DNA from: JBGTIS01 sp041745535
GTDB lineage: Bacteria; Bacteroidota; Bacteroidia; Cytophagales; Cyclobacteriaceae
Assembly: GCA_041745535.1 (NCBI GenBank)
Contig: JBGTIS010000305.1
Coordinates: 1 to 37,494 of the forward strand
DNA: 37,494 nt
Direction of reading: 5' to 3'
The notes under the pieces were generated by a model that saw only the letters and a program-made list of their open reading frames with translations, did no database searches and had not been told where the DNA came from. Shown in pieces: positions 33,863-37,494 of this stretch (its first letter is position 1; every line of letters begins with the position of its first letter). The translations under genes were made by a program, and so were the position numbers.

Positions 33863-33887
33863 AACTTTGTTGTTCAAAACGCATGTA

Positions 33888-34466
33888 TTACAATCCCTCA
33901 GTTTCCCTGTATAATTCCGCAATGGGTATGGTGATATTGACAGAACGTAGCATAACTTCAGCATCTTCACCTTCAAACCAGTCCATCTTCCATTCTTCAC
34001 CTATTGAGTTTCTGTAACGGGTCTCGACAGTAAAGCTATGTTGCTCGACTAATACATATTCCCTCAGAGAAGGAATTTTACTATAGTATCGAAACTTGGC
34101 TCCACGATCGTAATCCGCTGTACTATCAGATAGTACCTCCACCAATAAAATAGGATTGGTTAATGCCTGCATATCTTTTTCTGACCTCTCAAAGGGTCGA
34201 CAGACCACTGATACATCCGGATAGAGAGATTTATTTAGTGAAGCAATATAAAACTTTGTATCACTGGTAAACGCGGTACATCCTTTTCCTCTCAGGGCAC
34301 TAGTAAGCAGGTAAATCATGCTGCCCGCTATAGCGCTATGTTTGGGATCACCTCCCGCCATCGCGAACACTTCACCATTGTGATACTCATACCGCAAGTT
34401 GTCTTCCTTTTCCAATTGATTGTACTCAGCTAAAGATAATTGTTTTTTTACAGCACGTTCCCTCAT
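33888..34466 (-). CDS. Uma2 family (DUF820) PD-(D/E)XK endonuclease-like protein
   Basis: 192 residues from ATG 34466 (MRERAVKKQLSLAEYNQLE); a TTG 30 bases upstream is possible. The Uma2 fold is visible: YEYHNGEVFAMAGGDPKHSAIAG, then DTKFYIASLNKSLYPDVSVV (metal-binding D84) and LLVEVLSDSTADYDRGAKFRYY (E110), giving a PD-(D/E)XK-type active site. Uma2 proteins are widespread in Cytophagales and cyanobacteria, often near mobile DNA, and have no agreed function. The stop codon lies only about 25 bases from the transposase start, so the IS inserted immediately behind it. Confidence 0.88.
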   Translation of the reverse strand: MRERAVKKQLSLAEYNQLEKEDNLRYEYHNGEVFAMAGGDPKHSAIAGSMIYLLTSALRGKGCTAFTSDTKFYIASLNKSLYPDVSVVCRPFERSEKDMQALTNPILLVEVLSDSTADYDRGAKFRYYSKIPSLREYVLVEQHSFTVETRYRNSIGEEWKMDWFEGEDAEVMLRSVNITIPIAELYRETEGL

Positions 34467-34719
34467 TAGTTTATTATAAGTCTTTCTATAAAGCAAATCG
34501 TTGGCAATTAACTTCTTTCTACCGCTAGTATTATTGTCAACTTAGCATGGCACTATCCGTGGTGGTTATGTGTAAATATAACTACCCTGCACCTATTTTT
34601 CAAACAGTATGCAACCTAAGATTGGGTGCTAAAGGTTTACGGAGCTTACCACTTACTAGTGATTCAAACTATTTTCTCTGCGTGGTCTATTCACTCATGC
34701 CTGAGCGTCTTAGCCTAAT
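34467..34719. other. Intergenic region without recognisable gene
   Basis: About 250 bases upstream of the Uma2 gene. A 65-codon frame on the plus strand (34547-34744) has no family resemblance. I see no terminator, repeat or clear TAnnTTTG box here. Confidence 0.4.
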
Positions 34720-34830
34720 TCAGGATAGCCACTTTGTAATCTGATAGCCTATAGTAAGTAATGCAAAAAGCGCGACGATGAACAAAGCAGCCTGTAAGTT
34801 TTTAACCCTGAGCTTGGATTCAGTTTTCAC
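34720..34830 (-). CDS. Tiny single-span membrane protein coupled to the permease gene
   Basis: A 36-residue frame that begins with GTG at 34830, overlapping the last base of the permease stop codon (TAGTG). It encodes a basic N-terminus (VKTESKLRVKNLQ), one clean hydrophobic helix (AALFIVALFALLTIGY) and QITKWLS. The tight overlap and the membrane-helix composition argue for a real translationally coupled gene, although chance cannot be ruled out at this length. Function unknown; a small partner of the FtsX-type permease is the simplest idea. Confidence 0.4.
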   Translation of the reverse strand: MKTESKLRVKNLQAALFIVALFALLTIGYQITKWLS

Positions 34831-36786
34831 TACTCCCTTCTCAATGATTCCACCGGATTAGCACTAGCCGAAGCATACGTCCGATAACTCACTGTCAACA
34901 GTGAAATCACAATTAAAATTAAACCAGGAATTAGAAAGAGGTTAAAGCCAATGCCGACTTTATAGGCATAATTTTCCAGCCAGGCATTTCCCCCTACAAA
35001 AATGGCTGGAACGGGCAGCGTAATGGCAATAAACAGCAGGATCATGTATTCCCAAGACAGCAAAACCATCAGGTGGCCCACACCCGCCCCGAAAACTTTT
35101 CTAATCCCAATTTCCTTAATTCTCAAAGTAGCAGAATACGAAACCAAGGCGAAAAGCCCTAAACAAGCAATGAAGATAGCCAGGATTGAAAAGGCAGTGA
35201 ACAGGTTTCTGAATTGGAGATCAGACTGATACTGCTGATTGAATTCATCATCCAGAAAGAAATAATGAAATGGATCGTCGGGATAAACTGTATGATAGGC
35301 AGACTTAATATGAGCAATGCTTTCCTGAATATTATGCATATTCATTTTGATGTAAAAATAAGCACCATAATAATTATCAAGCGTAAACAGCACAGGCAAA
35401 TTAGCATCTTTCAAAGAACTCCAATGCATATTTTTTACCACTCCCAGTATATTTAGTGTATCACCAAAGACAAGGAGTTGCTCGCTCAATGCTTCTTCCG
35501 GCGAACCTAATCCAAATGTTTTGATGGCTTCTTCATTAATGATTAACCACTCATAATTGGATATTTCGTTCGGTAACCTTCCCTTTGCTATGAACTCTAA
35601 ATCATAGGTATTGATGAAATAATTATCTATAAAAATCACATATCCATCTTTAATTGCAGTTTCAGGCTCCCCCAATTTCCGGATACGCGTACTCCCCATA
35701 TATCCTTTACCCGGTATGTGACTTGTACCAGATATGGCTGAAATTGCATGATGATAAAGGACTTCGGTCTTGAAAGTTTGAAATAAGGATTCCAGGGCTG
35801 GTCTTTGTGTTTCTAAAATTACTCGGGGACCATTCACTACCATAATTTTTTCCATATCAAAACCCAAATCCTGATTCTTCATAAAGGTGATTTGCTGATA
35901 CACCAGATAGGTGCCTGAGATGAGTAATACCGACATTAGGAATTGAAACACAATCAGACCTCTACGCAAACTGAATCCTCTCTTGGGGGTTATGAAGGCT
36001 GACTTGAGCACGCTGACCGGATTGAAAGAAGATAACACAAAGGCCGGATAAAGGCCGGAAAGTATGGCTATTGACAGGCAAAGTTTTCAAAAAATATTTA
36101 GTGGCTATATGTTCAGTAATGACAATACTGTGCTTTTCGTTCAGTGCCGTATTTCGGTCGCCATAGATCAAGGGAAAGTCAAACATATGCAAGAAGCCCC
36201 TGTCCACGTACCAAATCTCATTTTCCAGAAACCCCGCATGGCTCTCAGGGTTAATAATAACAGGCCCTTCGGCCTTCGTACGGATTCGAAAAAAATCTTT
36301 GGTCTCAGGAATACTTTCTTCTCCACGGGGGCCAAGTCCATAGGTAGTATAAACTCCCGTCCCCCGATTTTCCCCATTTCTGATCGTGGTTTGCGTAAGG
36401 CGGTAAATATTTTGCGCATCTGCATGAAACCGATCATAGCTCAACTCAAAATGAACGTATTGATAAATCAACACACAAACGCCCATTCCCACCGCCAGGC
36501 CCAGAATGTTGATGGTAGAATAAAACTTATGCCTGAGCAGAATGCGGGTGCTGATTTTGAAGTAGCTTCTAAACATGGCAGGATTGGTTGGTGAATATTG
36601 TGAGAAAGAGCGCATCAGGCTGGGACGAAACAAACTAAGCACCTGCAACAGATATTCCCATTGCGCCCTGCGGCTTCCCAGCACTAAGTTACGTTAGTAG
36701 ATCTCTTCCATATCTCCTAATATTTCTGAATAGTAGTCAGGATGGCAAAACCATTGGAATAGGCGTTGAGCGACACGTTTGATCAT
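34830..36786 (-). pseudogene. FtsX/MacB-type ABC permease with prefix domain, broken
   Basis: Starts with ATG 36786, overlapping the PadR stop (ATGA). The first 30 codons (VAQRLFQWFCHPDYYSEILGD) are the permease prefix found in Cytophagales transporters. TAA at 36694-36696 then stops the frame, which continues unchanged with RNLVLGSRRAQWEYLLQVLSLFRPS. The MacB periplasmic core follows (FRSYFKISTRILLRHKFYS). After KYF (about 36085) some 170-190 residues are missing, including the middle membrane segments, and the frame shifts. The second half from LSGLYPAFVLSSFNPVSVLKSAF to SANPVESLRRE is intact and has the last FtsX helices. Two or three independent lesions make it a pseudogene. Confidence 0.85.
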
Positions 36787-37121
36787 GAGATCTTAAAGTC
36801 AAGGGCGAGTTTGGGAATGGAGTCCCAGAGTTGCATCCGAATATCCCGGCTTTGTTGCAGGGCTAGTTTCCCGAATGCCGTAATGGTGTAATAGCACTTG
36901 GGTTTACCACCCCGCTGTGCGTTCGCTTCGCCAATCCTGGATTCCAGGTATCCCTTTTTTTCCATTCTTTTCAAAGCCGACTGCAAAGCGCCTACACTTA
37001 CTTTTCGATGCGCTTTTTCTTCAATGGCATCCTTAATCGCTACGCCATACGCCTCATTGTACAGCACCCCTACGGTTAATAAAACGATTTCTTCAAATTC
37101 GCCTAATGCATAGTTTTTCAT
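36783..37121 (-). CDS. PadR family transcriptional regulator
   Basis: 112 residues: MKNYALGEFEEIVLLTVGVL, NEAYGVAIKDAIEEKAHRKVSVGALQSALKRMEKKGYLESR (winged helix with the PadR recognition helix), GGKPKCYYTITAFGKLAL. Short PadR proteins without a long C-terminal helix usually repress themselves and a co-transcribed transporter in response to small toxic molecules. Its stop codon overlaps the permease start. In this window the permease is broken, so the regulator has lost its obvious target. Twin repeats stand just upstream (37124-37187). Confidence 0.93.
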   Translation of the reverse strand: MKNYALGEFEEIVLLTVGVLYNEAYGVAIKDAIEEKAHRKVSVGALQSALKRMEKKGYLESRIGEANAQRGGKPKCYYTITAFGKLALQQSRDIRMQLWDSIPKLALDFKIS

Positions 37122-37123
37122 TC

Positions 37124-37187
37124 AATTTCCTGTTTGTAGTATTGCAAACAAGGAAAAATAAGTTTAATTTCCTAATGGTAGTATTGC
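37124..37187 (-). promoter_or_regulatory. Tandem 22-base direct repeats upstream of padR
   Basis: AATTTCCTGTTTGTAGTATTGC-like units, written here by position: 37124-37145 and 37166-37187, identical at 19 of 22 bases and starting 42 bases apart (about four helical turns). The nearer unit begins two bases from the PadR start codon. They are placed as autoregulatory PadR binding sites. No exact TAnnTTTG box is visible between them. Confidence 0.5.
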
Positions 37188-37320
37188 TTTTTATCAAAAT
37201 ATCTACACAGTTATCATATAGGCTGATTCATATACTATTTTAATCTTTATGGCTACCCCAGCTGGAAACATGAAATTATGTATACATTTCCCTTTATAAA
37301 CCACCTGCACTTGGTGAGTC

Positions 37321-37347
37321 AAAAAAAAAAGCGGGTATAAAACCCGC
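37321..37347 (-). terminator. Rho-independent terminator of the right-edge gene
   Basis: On the minus strand GCGGGT/ACCCGC (37331-37336 with 37342-37347, five-base loop) is followed by ten T residues (complement of 37321-37330). It lies 5 bases after the stop codon of the partial gene at the right edge. A strong, standard terminator. Confidence 0.85.
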
Positions 37348-37352
37348 CTTGC

Positions 37353-37494
37353 TTATTCCGCTCCGGTGATTTCCTTGATAAACTGCGCTTCTTCAGGGCG
37401 ATAGGGCGTGCCATCGGCTCTGAACACATCGTGGAACCATACGGGCGGTTCTTTGTCATACGCTTTCTGCCACGAATCCCAAGGATATATGGTA
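37353..37494 (-). CDS. Probable glycoside hydrolase, C-terminal fragment
   Basis: Only the last 46 codons are in the window: a tail with TIYPWDSWQKAYDKEPPVWF and then HDVFRADGTPYRPEEAQFIK before the stop at 37353. The phrase WFHDVFRADGTPY resembles the end of Bacteroidota proteins annotated as 1,4-beta-xylanase or cellulase-like glycosidases, but this is memory of a short motif and not a firm assignment. No co-transcribed gene follows; the terminator at 37321-37347 comes at once. Confidence 0.5.
   Translation of the reverse strand, partial: TIYPWDSWQKAYDKEPPVWFHDVFRADGTPYRPEEAQFIKEITGAE

Larger units (their letters stand above)
32659..33887 (-). mobile_element. IS110-family (IS1111-like) insertion sequence, apparently complete
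   Basis: The element spans a single transposase gene (32849-33862) and a ~190-base non-coding end at its 3' side (32659-32848), with no more than ~25 bases on its 5' side before the Uma2 stop codon. No terminal inverted repeats of classic DDE type are seen, as expected for IS110. A long 3' and very short 5' non-coding end is the arrangement of the IS1111 branch. Exact ends cannot be fixed from one copy; the GCCGGAATTC boundary is shared with the remnant copy. Confidence 0.75.

Noticed and set aside
33888..34000. Transposase start at 34000
   Set aside because: It would place 46 extra residues inside the Uma2 coding region; the IS110 N-terminus (FIGIDVSK) begins right after ATG 33862.
34547..34744. 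65-codon plus-strand frame between the Uma2 and permease genes
   Set aside because: No family resemblance, low coding character, and it overlaps the more convincing small membrane frame on the other strand.

Overview
The window looks like a chromosomal segment of a Bacteroidota bacterium, most likely of the order Cytophagales. The evidence is the gene content: bacillithiol-type BshA, DUF3822 beside coaD, a NagZ-like/serine-hydrolase fusion, an FtsX-type permease with a 'permease prefix' N-terminus, and a TPR-CHAT protein beside an ECF sigma factor. Intergenic DNA is AT-rich, and two promoters fit the Bacteroidota -7 element TAnnTTTG. Both window edges cut genes: a beta-helix surface protein on the left and the C-terminus of a probable glycoside hydrolase on the right.

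Layout. 1-1.7 kb: beta-helix protein and YjbQ. 1.7-5.7 kb (minus): a small membrane protein, mutL and two rhomboid proteases. 5.7-9.9 kb (plus): a secreted GH3/serine-hydrolase fusion and bshA. 9.9-12.2 kb (minus): shortened nitroreductase, HAD hydrolase, Cys/Met-metabolism PLP enzyme. 12.3-14.3 kb (plus): two SDR oxidoreductases (the second a 2,4-dienoyl-CoA reductase type) and a small membrane protein. 14.3-16.1 kb (minus): YbjN-like/PspA/DUF4178 envelope-stress cluster. 16.2-20.8 kb: two NUDIX proteins, coaD, DUF3822, an anchored hypothetical protein and dusB. 21-25.2 kb (plus): CPBP protease, DUF2007, cdsA, Glu/Leu-type dehydrogenase and psd. This first 25 kb is ordinary housekeeping DNA in which almost every gene is intact.

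From 25.2 kb on the character changes. A complete ECF sigma / anti-sigma / TPR-CHAT module (25.3-27.9 kb) is present only as wreckage: a deletion took the start regions of both divergent genes, the sigma gene has an in-frame amber stop, and the anti-sigma and CHAT genes are frameshifted. Next comes an intact tyrosine/homogentisate catabolic operon, hmgA-hppD-marR-fahA (28.1-32.1 kb). Its promoter region carries a duplicated, palindrome-containing operator-like sequence, and the operon ends in a large terminator hairpin. Then two related IS110-family copies lie side by side (32.2-33.9 kb): a 3' remnant and an apparently intact element. Each keeps a long structured 3' non-coding end, the place where IS1111-type members encode a bridge (seek) RNA. 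A Uma2-family nuclease, a broken ABC permease and its PadR regulator follow.

The most interesting items are the IS110-family pair, whose non-coding ends keep the same hairpin while the stem sequences differ completely, and the decayed sigma/anti-sigma/CHAT module. No tRNA, rRNA or CRISPR array was recognised.
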